Source of the DNA: Erodium maritimum
Lineage: Eukaryota; Streptophyta; Magnoliopsida; Geraniales; Geraniaceae
Assembly: GCA_963921825.1 (NCBI GenBank)
Contig: OY997596.1
Location: 15,939,001 to 16,003,000 of the forward strand
Direction: 5' to 3'
Length of the DNA stretch: 64,000 bases
Below are positions 42,700 through 54,375 of the stretch, piece by piece; the stretch's first letter is position 1, and every line of letters begins with the position of its first letter. Under the pieces are notes generated by a model, which worked only from the letters and a program-made list of their open reading frames with translations, was not told the DNA's origin and searched no databases. Both the position numbers and the translations under genes were made by a program.

Positions 42700-44724
42700 T
42701 GATGTGGACATCGAAACTAGCTCTCAAGGGAAATCAAGAAGACATTCAAAATCAGTTCAAGATTCCAACAAATCTGATTTGACTCTTTAAAAGGAATTAA
42801 TGAAGGCAAATTGTTTCATATTTCTAAAGACAAATCAGCCACTCTATTCAATGCAAGGGAGATGAATTCAAGACCATTAATGGGCTATTTATTCTTATTT
42901 TCAGATTTCCAACATTTAGATAAACAAAGAGTCATTTAGTTGTCCAATGTTATTAATTTGGAGTCTTGTTGTTGTCCTATATAAAGGTCCATATTCAGAA
43001 TGTAAAAGACAAGTTTATGCAAGTTTTATGAAATAAAATTCGAGTTTTCTTCTGGGAAGAATCTATCACATTCAACCTTCTTGTGCGCGAAGCCTTGAAG
43101 TTGTTTGTTCGACTTATCACAGACTTTCCATAATCTGTCCGGCGTCATTCAATCCACCATCTATCCTCCTAGCTACTTTGATTATTCAAAAAGTGTTGTA
43201 CGACCAGTTGAAGCAATCTCCATCATCGACTCCATCTTCATCCATTGGAATCTTAGAAAGTGTTGTACGACCAGCTAAGGTTCTCCATCCTACCACCACG
43301 TTCCTGTATCATCTGGTATCAGAGCTAAATGCTCCAAATCAGGTTTTTATCTATGACATATTATTCATACCAACCTCAACACCAAGCTCCAACAAGAAAA
43401 AAAAGGGTGACGTGCAGCAACTCCTCTCGGAAATATCAGATATTCTCCAAAAGTTGGTGGACTTAACGATCAAGGAGCAACAGAGAAAAGCAGAGAAGCA
43501 AATTCGGGCTAAGTTGTATGCACAACAATATCCTAAGGCGACATTTACGCAACAACAACAATCTGGCCAAGAAGAACGAGAATTGTTGGAGCAAGACCAA
43601 ATCTTATGTTCTGTGCGCAACTTGTTCATTTTGGGTCCATCCAACAATGGCTATGATATGTTTTTGGATGGAATTGCAGAATTGTTCAAAAGTGATATTC
43701 AAATGACGAATGTGCTGATATCACAACCATGGCATGCGAATGCATTTGTGGAGACAAATGATGTTTTGCTTGGGCAAGTTGAACTATTTCAGAACCTTCT
43801 TGGGCCAACAAATGATGTTTTTCTTGTCAACATTGTTGATAAGAAGCCCTCTATGCATTCTGGTCACATGTTGATTGTTGAAGAAAAATTCGAGGTATAT
43901 TCAAGACTTTTTCGTTTTGATTATCATGAATTATCAATACACTTCTTTGGATTGCTTTGTTGGCCAACGTGTATTGGCACTAAGTGGGAAGGAGGTTGCA
44001 ACTCTACGGGGATAGAAAAATTGAAGTCGAAAGGTAATGAATCAGTTCTGAGGTCAGAATTTTGTCAAGAGGGAGGGAATGATGTGGACATCGAAACTAG
44101 CTCTCAAGGGAAATCAAGAAGACATTCAAAATCAGTTCAAGATTCCAACAAATCTGATTTGGCTCTTTCCAAAGAATTAATGAAGACATTTTGGCTCTCT
44201 CCAAAGAATTAATGAAGGCAAATTGTTCCATATTTCTAAAGACAAATCAGCCACTCTATTCAATGCAAGAGAGATGAATTCAAGACCATTAATGGGCTAT
44301 TTATGCTTATTTTCAGATTTCCAACATTTAGATAAACAAAGAGTCATTTAGTTGTCCAATGTTATTAATTTGGAGTCTTGTTGCTGTCCTATATAAAGGT
44401 CCATATTCAGAATGTAAAAGACAAGTTTATGCAAGTTTTATGAAATAAAAATTCGAGTTTTCTTCTGGGAAGAATCTATCACATTCAACCTTCTTGTGTG
44501 CGAAACCTTGAAGTTGTTTGTTCGACTTATCACAGACTTTCCATAATCTGTCTGGCGTCATTCAATCCACCATCTATCCTCCTAGTTACTTTGATTCTTC
44601 AAAAAGTGTTGTACGACCAGTTGAAGCAATCTCCATCATCGACTCCATCTTCATCCATTGGAATCTTAGAAAGTGTTGTACGACCAGCTAAGGTTCTCCA
44701 TCCTACCACCACGTTCCTGTATCA
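42700..44724 (+). mobile_element. Small non-autonomous LTR retrotransposon, 2.0 kb
   Basis: LTRs at 42700-43311 (612 bp) and 44080-44724 (645 bp), both starting TGATGTGG and ending GTATCA. The target duplication TATTG is perfect (42695-42699, 44725-44729). A Met-tRNA primer site TGGTATCAGAGC lies at 43314-43325 and a purine tract at 44066-44079. The internal part is only 768 bp and carries one gag-like frame; there is no protease, reverse transcriptase or integrase. LTRs very alike apart from a short length difference: young. Confidence 0.92.
43314..44079 (+). CDS. Gag-like frame of the small LTR element
   Basis: The plus strand is open across the whole internal region. A Lys/Gln-rich stretch (K-E-Q-Q-R-K-A-E-K-Q near residue 100 of the longer frame) is followed by a part with L-G-P-S-N-N-G-Y-D and repeated N-D-V-(L/F)-L blocks. 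No zinc knuckle is visible. Gag identity is inferred from position only. Confidence 0.35.
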
Positions 44725-44729
44725 TATTG

Positions 44730-45784
44730 TGTGTGACCCTTTAGGTTCACATGACGTTGGTAGTGAGCCCGAAACTTTCATTTTGTTCACAAGTTATAGA
44801 TAACTCATAGAAAGGTCCATGACCACCCAAATCATATGAAGCTTGAAATTTCTCTTGTCATAAATTATTACCACGAGTATTCTTATTCTTTGTTGTTTTT
44901 ACGATATCATGACAGAACACAAAACACAGAAGCATTAACTTGGTTTTGTCCGGTTGTTCATTTTTTTTATCCCAGGTTTAGATTGTAAGTGACAAATCTT
45001 TGTTCACTCGCATGGTCATGCTTCCTTTTAAAATCCTTACTCATCAAGGGGCTCGATTATATCTTTTTTTATTATCAGATGGCTCGATTATATCTAACTC
45101 ATGCTTGTAACACGAGAGACAAATTCTAATAACAATCACTGATACTCCTCATGCATGTATCAATATCTGAGCACAACCTATAAAACAATCTTTTAAGGAG
45201 TAGTGTTTGATTATATTAAGACATGAATCTACACATATAGGAGATACAATGACTTCAAGGTTAGAGGACTAAGATATACTTTGATAGTTGAGAGATACTC
45301 ATGTCCTTATTCTATGAAGTATTCTCAAACTCGGTCATCCAACGTTAATGCTTATCATTTATCAACATTTATAATGTTGACTTTATATTCTTTATTAATA
45401 AAACATGACCCTCCAATTAATCATCACATTAGTTCTAATTATTGGTTTAGACTAGGGACGTATGAATAACTCATTCCTTTGTTCCTAAGAGTTCTACTAT
45501 TGGGAAACATCCACTCGTTACCTTAATACGAGTAGTATATTCATATAGTTAATATTACATCAAACGATAATGAAAACACTTGACATTTTATTAATCACAA
45601 AGATGATATAATACACTAAAACGCGAATCATGTGGTGACTAGGATGATTTGTGAATGCGGACCCTTGAAAATAAAGTGGTTCCACTTTGAGGGGATCATG
45701 TATGGAGATCATGGTTTGCAGAAGTACTAAGTGGATACTGATTGGATAATTAATTATTCTTTTGCTGAATTTTTTTAATTCATA
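44730..45784. other. No gene seen
   Basis: AT-rich sequence without an open frame or repeat that I recognise. Confidence 0.4.
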
Positions 45785-45793
45785 TTTAAAAAA

Positions 45794-46226
45794 GGGTAAT
45801 CTACAAATGCATACCCTGAAGTTGGCACGTTTAACCGATGATTACCCTGAAGTTTAAAGTTAACTGATGCATACCCTGAAGTTACGACTTGTAACTAAAA
45901 ACCCCTTCTGTCAGCTAAAATGACGAAAATACCCCGAGTGATTTTTTAAAATACTTTTTTTAAATATAAATGAAGTTATTTTTTAAATAAAAATGAAGTC
46001 ATTTAATAAGTATATATATATATATATATATAACAAAAGTAATTTTTAAACAATTTTTTTAAACTTGATTATTGAAGTTTAGTTGAGGGTATTTTTGTCA
46101 TTTTAGCTGACGGAGGGGTTTTGAGTTACAACTCGTAACTTTAGGGTATGCATCAGTTAACTTTAAACTTCAGGGTAATCATCGGTTAAACGTGACAACT
46201 TCAGGGCGTGCATCTGTAGTTTACCC
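45794..46226. mobile_element. MITE with 9 bp target duplication (Mutator-like), 433 bp
   Basis: Inverted repeats start GGGTAA and run to about 150 bp per arm with few mismatches, leaving an AT-rich loop (with an AT dinucleotide run at about 46010-46032). The target duplication TTTAAAAAA is perfect (45785-45793, 46227-46235). The word ATACCCTGAAGTT recurs several times in each arm. No coding. Confidence 0.9.
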
Positions 46227-46392
46227 TTTAAAAAACTAAATACTAAATGAAATTGGAAAAAAATGATAAAGTTATTTAATAAATAAATAAATTAACTAAC
46301 ATACAAATTAAACTTGGACTTGTAATTAATAAAAACTGAAATTCAATAAAAACCAAATACTACATTCATTCATAATAAAAAATATTACAATT

Positions 46393-47280
46393 TTAACTTT
46401 GGAGGGCGTCAATTTGTTTCTGGAGCTTCTCAACTTGTGCGAACCATACAAACAACATTTTCGCATGATTGACCTGTTTCTCCTCGGTCAAGTCCTCCAC
46501 GTCCACGCTCTGCATTTCTTGAATTATAGAACAATATTTCTCGATTTTCTCGTCGCGAGCGCACACAAACTTGGCCTTCTGACACCTTGCGTTGTCTATT
46601 TAGGCGATGACAGCTGCTCGGTCTACGATACTCTTCCCCTTCCTCTTCGCGGCCTTGTTGCTAATTGGGTGTTCTTGTACACGTTGAGGGGAAATTGGGG
46701 TACTTGGGCCCTCGATCGGATCGGAGGATCCCCCACCAAGTTGGGAGTCACCACCGAGAGCTATAACATTATCATCATCGGTGGGAAGTGAAGTAGGTGG
46801 GGTTGAGTTGTAACTACCGGCCTCGCCAATCGTCTTCGCGAAACCCCATTTGTGCCTTCCTCTGCCTAGAAATTTTCCTCGTTCTCCAATAGCCCGACCC
46901 AATGGTGGAGGTTGAAATGCTTCGGGTCCCCGGCCTTCGACGTCTTTAGATAGATTTCATCGACCCGTTTTCTGTACCTTTCTTCGTCCCATCCGTTGTG
47001 ATCAAGATCCTTCTCCTTCTTCAAGACGTTGATGTACCTCCGTACTCTGGGAGCATGTTTGTTCCAATGGCTCTTGACGGCTTGCCATCCAAAATCTGCC
47101 GGATTGAAATTCTTGTCTTTGACGATCGTTTCGTAACGGTGCCCTAGAAAGTGTTCCCATCTTGGGAGTTTTCCTTGATTGGGTCTTTGGTTATGCATAG
47201 CCAGGTTTTTATCAGGAGACTTTCCACCTCAGGAGCCATTTGGTTTCCTTTGGTTCGGAGACCGGCTTGCTCCGTTGTCT
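46393..47280 (-). pseudogene. Myb/SANT-like and NAM-associated protein (PIF/Harbinger ORF1 type), broken
   Basis: On the minus strand: a Myb/SANT-like half (L-L-I-K-T-W-L-C-I-T-K-D-P-I near 47215, then W-Q-A-V-K-S-H-W-N-K near 47075), the F-N-L-H-H-W-V-G-L-L-E-N-E block near 46910 that opens a NAM-associated C-terminal domain, a Ser/Pro-rich linker, and a C-terminal coiled coil (V-E-K-L-Q-K-Q-I near 46415) ending in TAA. At least two frame changes (near 47160 and 46880) and one stop (46600) break it. Such proteins act beside the Harbinger transposase as DNA-binding partners, and many plant genomes carry stray copies. No transposase is seen nearby. Confidence 0.65.
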
Positions 47281-47553
47281 CGGGCCAACATATGACGACG
47301 TGGACGACATCCGGGTGGCGTTGTTGACACCAACATATTGTTGGTGATATTAAGTATTACCGGGGTAGTAGTAATAGTTGATTGCGAGATTGTAAGGTGG
47401 GGGTTGAAAGTTACTGGCTAGAATTGAACGAGGGTGGATGGTTATTGCATTTGACCTAGGTTCAAATGATTAATTAACATATATAATAAAAAAACTATTT
47501 AATGAAATGAGTTGCATTTAACGACATTTATAACTAAAAAATAATTAATGAAA

Positions 47554-47769
47554 TTAAATGCATTTAACAATATTTGTAATGAAAAAAATTAAAGACGAGA
47601 AGTTCAAAGTATCGGTGTTCCAATGTTGTTGCATATATTGGGTGAAAGCATCAGTGTTCCAAGGATCGGTAGGGTTGAAACTTGTTTTCAACATTTGATG
47701 GTAGCTCCCTCTTAGAGGTGTGTTGATAGTCGCATTGACTTCATCCGGCGTGTACTCTTGTTTCTCCAA
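47554..47769 (-). pseudogene. Probable 5' exon of the Myb/NAM-associated gene
   Basis: A 72-codon open stretch before the main body, with a composition (Gln, Asn, Trp, F-T-Q-Y-M-Q-Q-H-W) like the leaders of these proteins. No ATG opens the frame (TTG at 47769), so the start is lost or the exon begins elsewhere. Confidence 0.35.
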
Positions 47770-47869
47770 TGATTGTGACGATTAAGTCGAAGCGTCAGAG
47801 ATTTTGATCGGATTTATAGAGAGGAAATGGATAATTTGAGAGTGAAAGTTAAGAGAATATTGAGATAAG

Positions 47870-47910
47870 TGGTGTAGGTTGGATGAATGAGGAGAAGGGG
47901 TATTTATAGG
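47870..47910 (-). promoter_or_regulatory. TATA box for the minus-strand Myb/NAM-associated gene
   Basis: TATAAATA on the minus strand at 47908-47901 with a CCCCTT stretch after it, about 130 bp before the first open exon. Confidence 0.4.
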
Positions 47911-48029
47911 TGGAGAAAAATGTGTTTTTTTTTGTATTAAAGTTAGTAGAAAAATAAAAATAATAAAAAATAATTGTTGCTGAATTCAAATCGTTGCCAA
48001 CGGTCCAAGTTTTTTTTACCGTTAGCGTG

Positions 48030-48240
48030 CCACGTGGCGCGATGTCATTGGGCGCTGACGACTCGCGAACCATGCACCCACGAACCACAACTGTGGTTCG
48101 GTATTTGGACCACGCACTGCAAATTGCGAGAACATGGTTCGCGGTTCGCGAATCATGCATGCCACACTGTGCGATTCGCGAACCACAAACTCACGAGTCG
48201 CGCTACGTGGTTCATGTCGTGGGTTCGGTCGATGTGTGTG
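48030..48240. repeat. Cluster of TTCGCGAACC-type motifs in both orientations
   Basis: At least six copies of GCGAACCA/TGGTTCGC variants occur within 200 bp, some back to back (a palindromic TTCGCGGTTCGCGAA core near 48138-48152). Placed 150-350 bp upstream of the TATA box, this resembles a transposon subterminal region or an operator-like array. Confidence 0.5.
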
Positions 48241-48329
48241 CTCTTAAGGGGATTATCTTGGCGTTTCTTGGTGTGCGATTCTTAACATTGAATGCACCAC
48301 ATAGAAAAAGTTTGGACCCATCATGAGAG

Positions 48330-49260
48330 ATTTTATCAACCACATGTCGGGGTTGTTGGACTCCGTTTACACCTCTCTCGTTTCGAGCTCTCCTCAGATC
48401 TACTTGTGCTTCTGGCATACGGGGTCGCTCTTTCAACGATGCTGTCGGATCTAGACCTTCGTGGGGCGTTTTTCAACTCTTGTGTTGATGACGAGGTATT
48501 GGTTCCGGTAACCGTTTGGCTTCTCGTCTTTTCCGGATCTCGTTTTCTCGAGGTGGAGGTCTCTGCTCCAGATCCACCTTCTTCCTCACCGTGTTCTCGG
48601 GGTTGTCCGGCCTTCGTCGGAGCGGCGAAGGGTTTGCCTAGTTTGGCTTTGGTGTGGAGGCTTTGGTGGAGTGGTCGGGGTTTCGGCTGTGGTTTGTCAG
48701 ACCTGGCATTGCAAGAGTTTCTTCTCTTCAACTCATCTTACTTTGGTCCTCGGTAAGTTTTTATCTTCTTTTCTTGTACACTATACTACTCCTCCCGTAT
48801 CAGATCTGGTCGCCTGGTTCTGTTGAGCCTGGCCTCTTCTCCTGGGTCATCGGTTTGGTGTAGGCCACCGATGGAATCTCTTGTGAGATTTGAGAGTTAC
48901 AAATCTGATACTTTCTTCTCTCCCTAGCCTAAATAGATCGGACCCATCTCTCTTTCTTCTCTATTCCATTATTCCTCCCCTCGTTCTCGATTGGGAACGA
49001 GGCTCAATATTTGGTGTTGGCCAATATTGGGTGTTGCCTAACGGCGTGGGGAAGTTTGTGGATAGGGGATGGTGGGAACCGTTTCGATCTCCTTGGATAA
49101 GGATGAGTTGTCCTAGTCTGCCCATGTTCTGGGTACTGGGTGATTGGGGGATGTATTATTGTGGAGAAAGTTGGATTTCACTTCTGGGGGCTGGGTGAGA
49201 AGTGGGTTGAAGTTTTGGTTGGAGGAGTGGTTCTGTTGTTTTGGTCAATGAAATACAATA
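48330..49260. other. Unclassified GC-moderate segment
   Basis: Open frames exist on both strands across 48336-48756, but they mirror each other and are Ser/Arg-rich, typical of a LINE 5' leader. I see no domain. From 48760 there is no coding. Confidence 0.25.
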
Positions 49261-49559
49261 TGCAGACCAAAAGTTGATTTTTTTTTTCTTTTTTTCAATG
49301 CAGCACAATATGCAGACCAAAAGTGTGAAATGAAATGCAAGCACCCCACCCACACTTTAAAACACAGCACTGTCCCCAGTGCGACTGTTACCACACCACA
49401 CAATTGACCACATGCATACCACAACAAATATTCATAACATACAGTCCTATATGTTTATACTATCAGCACAACAATTGACCACATGCATACCCCACACTTG
49501 TCAGTTGTCATAGATTCAACCACCATACAGTCCTATATGTTTATACTATCAACACAACA
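49261..49559. repeat. Short direct repeats
   Basis: ATATGCAGACCAAAAG occurs at about 49259 and 49309, and CACAACAATTGACCACATGC with CAGTCCTATATGTTTATACT occurs twice or more between 49390 and 49550. Possibly the untranslated 3' part of the gypsy relic to the right. Confidence 0.4.
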
Positions 49560-50766
49560 ATTCGGGTGCTCGGCACCCACTAGATGACATATAGGAGTAA
49601 AACAGCGAAAAACAATAATAAGCAAGAGGGTAAGAAAACTCCCCCCTTGAAGAACCGCTGTGTGGTACGCCACTGACTTGGGATCCTGTGGCGCATGGAT
49701 GGATTGAAAACTCCTCGCTCGATCGAGCTCGTGTGAGCCCGGCGCCTCGCATGTGATCAATGTCCATACGCTCTCCAATCCATAGTTGGGGTGCCTCCAA
49801 ACAAGCGCATTTGTTTAACGTCGTTAGCTCGACGAAAGGGGTGGCCTAAGCCCCCCGTTTTATCCTCTTCAAGGTTCATTGGAAAGTGATGTGAGGATTT
49901 CTCTCGCCCATACACCTTCACTGATCTCTTTCGGCTTCTTCCACACATTAACCACCAAGCTCAGGTCATTCTCCACCAGGATTCTGCACATGCAACAAGA
50001 AGGATTACAACCTCGAATATGAGTTAAAGTTTCACCTAAAAGTTTACTCTTTTCCCTGAGTACATTTAACAATTCTCCTTCCCTGCCATCAGATAAGTCA
50101 CCTGGTATTACAATGGGGTACAAGTCATTCTCATTCAGATATACATATTTCAGATTATCAGGAAGAGATTTGAGTTTGATATTCTGATCTGATCTAACAG
50201 GCTTTTCTAATTCAACTTGTGAGTGATATACACTAGCCATTTGGTGAATTCTGGATTGTTGCTCATCTCTAATACCTACAGACTCAACTTTTGAGATCGT
50301 ATCTTCTTTCCTAGAGTCAGTCCGATCCTTCAGTACATGAAACACTTTCTGCTGCTCACCATATCTCACTATTATTTCTCCCTTTTCTACATCAATCAGG
50401 GCTCTAGAAGTAGCCAAGAAAGGTCTCCCCATAATAAGAGGAATTCTATGATCTTCCTCCATATCCAAGACTATGAAATCTGCAAGGTAGATGAAGTCCC
50501 CAACCTTCAAAAGTACATCTTCTATAATTCCCCTAGGGTATTTAATAGATCTATCCGCTAGTTGTAGGGTCACAGAGGTTGGTGTAGGTTCATTCCCAAG
50601 TCCTAACTTCCTAAACATGGATAGTGACATTAAATTAATACTTTCTCCTAAATCGCATAAGGACTTGTCAAATTGTATGTTACCTATTTTACAGGGAATC
50701 GAGAAGGTGCCTGGATCCTTGAGTTTAGGTGGGAGTCTATTCAACAACATAGCAGAGCATTCCTCA
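49560..50766 (-). pseudogene. Ty3/gypsy (Athila/Tat-like) protease region, downstream half, fossil
   Basis: On the minus strand from 50766 to about 49870 lies a retropepsin region with the L-P-P-K-L-K-D-P-G and L-C-D-L-G leader and the L-I-M-G-R-P-F-L block that plant Athila/Tat elements show. It is followed by sequence with a purine tract near 49850 but no reverse transcriptase before 49560. It joins 63187-64000 across the chromovirus. Broken, older than the chromovirus. Confidence 0.75.
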
Positions 50767-53700
50767 TGTAAGAACCACTCCCGGTCAACGACAGTCAAAC
50801 CTGCGAAAAACAGGAAAATTTAAATTTTTTAAGACATACACTTAAATTAACCTAAATTGACCCCGAGGGTCATACCGGACTTAAGTTGACCCCGATATCG
50901 ACCAAAATGACTTCCGGGGGACTCAGGGCAACTTTCAGATCAGTTTGGGAAATGTTGACTTTTCGCGGGAAAAGTCAACCGAGCGACGTTTTGGTCAATT
51001 CGAGGACCGTTTTGGATCCAAAAAGCTTATCCGTCGTCGCAGCGGTCTTAGTTGAGCCGTTTCCTTGTAGCCCGCCAAGTTTCGTAATTTCTTGGAAAAA
51101 GTGCCCGTTCGGGGCCCGAAACGTCCGATTTTCGCGAATCTGATTGGAAAATATAAGTAGATATTTTCCAAAGGGTGTGGGACCCACCTTGCCACTTGTC
51201 AACCAAGTGGTGGTGTTAGGTTTTGGGAGGGGGGGGGGGGGAAATGAAAGGGAGAGTACAAGGGGGGTTCGGCCAAGGGGTAAAACAAAGAGAAAAAAAA
51301 ATAGAAAAAGGGAAGAGAGAGTTAGAGAGAGAAGGAGAAGAAGGAAGAGAGAAGCTAGGGCTTGGTTGCCACTATTCACATCATCCATCCATTGGATCGT
51401 CTCAAGGCTAGGAGGAAGTGCACTCCCCTCGTCTTCCTCTTTGGTAATGTCACACCCCAATTTCAGTAAACCGAACTCGGGACGCGAACGTTTTAAAAAC
51501 ATACAAACACTTGAAACCTGTTTTCATTGAATCACTTTAAAATACCAGTTTAGTTCAACAAAATAATAATTACAACTTAAAACACGTCCCAACAAGTGGA
51601 CAAAACATGGTATCCGTCGCTAGACTCAAAACACCCAGAAACCCGCTTCAAGCTCTTCAAGCTTCAGAAGCTCACCTAGTCCAGCCTACGAACGGTACCT
51701 GTAGGAAAAGCAGCTAGGGGTGAGCGTTCGCTCACCACCACGGATAACAGACTGACTACGGCATAATTAGCAGACAAAGCCGGTAACACCAAAAATAAAG
51801 TCAACATCGGGGAACACTGTCCCCAACCCAAGTACTCTGACTGAACATACACCCACTGTTTCCTTCCTGGACCAACTCAACACTGACATGCAAGTAGACC
51901 CGACACAACGATCACGACCTCTTCCAAGGACTCAAAAGAAACTACGCAACACCAAACAAGATCACAAAGGATCGCACACCAAACAAGATCACAAAGGATC
52001 GCAAACCAGCTGCCAAGAACGCTCACACCCTCCCGAGACTCTAACTCGGTCAGGCCAACCCAAGAATGCTTGCAACTTACCGAGACTCTAACTCGTAAGC
52101 CAGCCAAAAAATGCTTGCAACTTACCGAGACTCTAACTCGTAAGCCAGCCAAAGAATGCTTGCACTTACCGAGACTCTAACTCGTAAGCCAGCCAAAGTA
52201 TGCTCACAAACCCAAACCACACACGCGCGGCCAGGACCCCTTTATTGGCGGGCGGGCCCCCTACCCCGTCTGAACATGCAGACGCGTGTGCTCGTGGACC
52301 CCCGTTTCATGAAGCGGGCCCCCAACCTCAGGTAACCAGAATCACAATCACAATCACAAGCAAGTTCAACAACCAGTAACAACACAGGTTCAACACTCAT
52401 AGGCACTCATGGCCACCAAGACACCAACAGTAAAACTCAGACTCAACGGCCACACAGGCACTCACGGCCTCCCAAGACACACCAACGGTAAAAATACGGG
52501 CTCAATAGCCCCACAGGCACTCACGGCCTCCCAAGACACCAAAGGTAAGGACACAGGTTCAACGACCCCACGGGCACTCATGGCCACCCAAAACTCAACG
52601 ATAAAACAGGCTCGCAACTTACCGAGACTCTAACTCGTAAGCCAGCTAAAACACCAAAGATAAAGACACGGGTTCAACAACCCCACGGACACTCATGGCC
52701 ACCCAAAACTCAACAATAAAACGCGCTCGCAACTTACCGAGACTCTAACTCGTAAGCCAGCTAAAACACCAAAGATAAAGACACGGGTTCAACAACCCCA
52801 CGGGCACTCATGGCCACCCAAAACTCAACAATAAAACACGCTCGCAACTTACCGAGACTCTAACTTGTAAGCCAGCTAAAACACCAACCGTAAAGTACGG
52901 GCTCTCATGGCCACCCAAACACGAATAATAACACGGGATCTCATGGCCACCCAAGACTCAACAATAATAATACGGGCTCTCAAGGCCACCCAAAACTCGA
53001 TAATAATACACGGGCTCTCAAGGCCACCCAAAACTCGATAATAATACACGGGCTCTTAAGGCCACCCAAGACACCAAAAGATCAATCAACCTCCGGCTTA
53101 ACCAAAGCCTCCAACAGTCCTAATATCAACAAGTTCACAAACAACCTCCGGGCATGGTCATATACCTCCAGTAATTCTAATGTCGCTAAGTTCTCTGTTC
53201 CTATGACACTACTAAGTGTCACATGCTTTTCTCATAAACGCTACAATCCCGTATCATGCTTATCTAATAATTAAAATAAACCTACTCAACCCACGACACC
53301 CCGGTGTCACATGCAATTCTACTGTTAACTTTCCCTAATCAGGGCTGAGATCCGGCTACTTTTCCCTACCTCGTGCATGTTCTCACAAAAGCCAACCACG
53401 AGCTCCGGTGATGATCTCAGTCACTTACCCAGCTTTCCCTTGCCTCGGTCCGTGGCACGATCTAAAAGAACACAAATTAAAGGCACTTAACCACTCGCAG
53501 GAATAAACTGAAAACCATTAAACTCGACGCCCAAACTTAACCCCGACAATGTCGATCACTCCAAAACTTCCCAATTACTCGACATTGTCGATAAAGGACC
53601 CGTAAAGGCCCGATTCGCCCGACATGGCGAATCTGCCCGGGTTTTGTAAAAGGCCTTCCGAGGCTCCAAAAGCCCCCGTTTTCGTTTCTACGGTCCTAGT

Positions 53701-54375
53701 ATAGTTCAAGGGACCCAATGCACTTGACGGAATAGATATCCGACTTCCGAGTCAATTAATTAACGTTTAAAGTTTCCAAAACCCGTTAATTACAACTTCT
53801 CCAATTTAAATCCAATTTTTGATTCGGTTAAGGATAAATGGTCCGGGGAACGTTTTAAACCTCCCGAACACTAAACCCGAGCACCCGAGCACGTGGGCCC
53901 ACCCGGACCAACCTAGCCGTGGGCCCTAGGGCTTAAATGAGGCTCGGCCACCATGGTGGTCTACATCACGTGTCCGAGTGTCGAGTCAGTTGAGAAAAGT
54001 ATTAGTCGTGTGTGTGTCATTTGAGTCGTTGTTGGTGTCACCGGCTTTGTTTGCTAAGTATGCTGTAGTCAGTATGTTATCTGTGGTGGTGAGCGAACGC
54101 TCACCCCTAGCTGCTTTTCCTACAGGTACCGTTCGCAGGCTGGACTAGGTGAGCTTCTAAAGCTTGAAGAGCTTGAAGCGGGTTTCTGGGTTATTTTGAG
54201 CCTAGTGACATGTACCACGTTTTTGTCCAATTGTTGGGACTTATTTTGAGATGTAATTATTATTTTGTTGAACAATTGGTGATTTTAAAGTGATTTATAA
54301 AAAGGGTTTCAAAATGGTTTATTGTTTGTAAACGTTCGCGTCCCGAGTTCGGTTTACTGAAATTGGGGCGTGACA
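50767..54375 (+). repeat. Chromovirus 5' LTR, 3.6 kb, rearranged
   Basis: 50767-51447 and about 53960-54375 match the two ends of the 3' LTR. The middle (51448-53958) is an inverted part of a related LTR. A 13-G run lies at 51229-51241. Confidence 0.88.
51448..53958 (-). repeat. Inverted LTR fragment inside the 5' LTR
   Basis: Starts TGTCACACCCC, the complement of an LTR 3' end, and runs back to sequence matching about 61260 of the 3' LTR (CCACCATGGTGG). It lacks roughly the first 890 bp of an LTR. It includes tandem arrays at 52020-52215 and 52395-53090. Confidence 0.82.

Noticed and set aside
51144-51530. Charged ORF in the 5' LTR (and its twin near 60775-60999)
   Set aside because: It comes from a GA-rich purine tract of the LTR and is not kept in the same frame in both copies.
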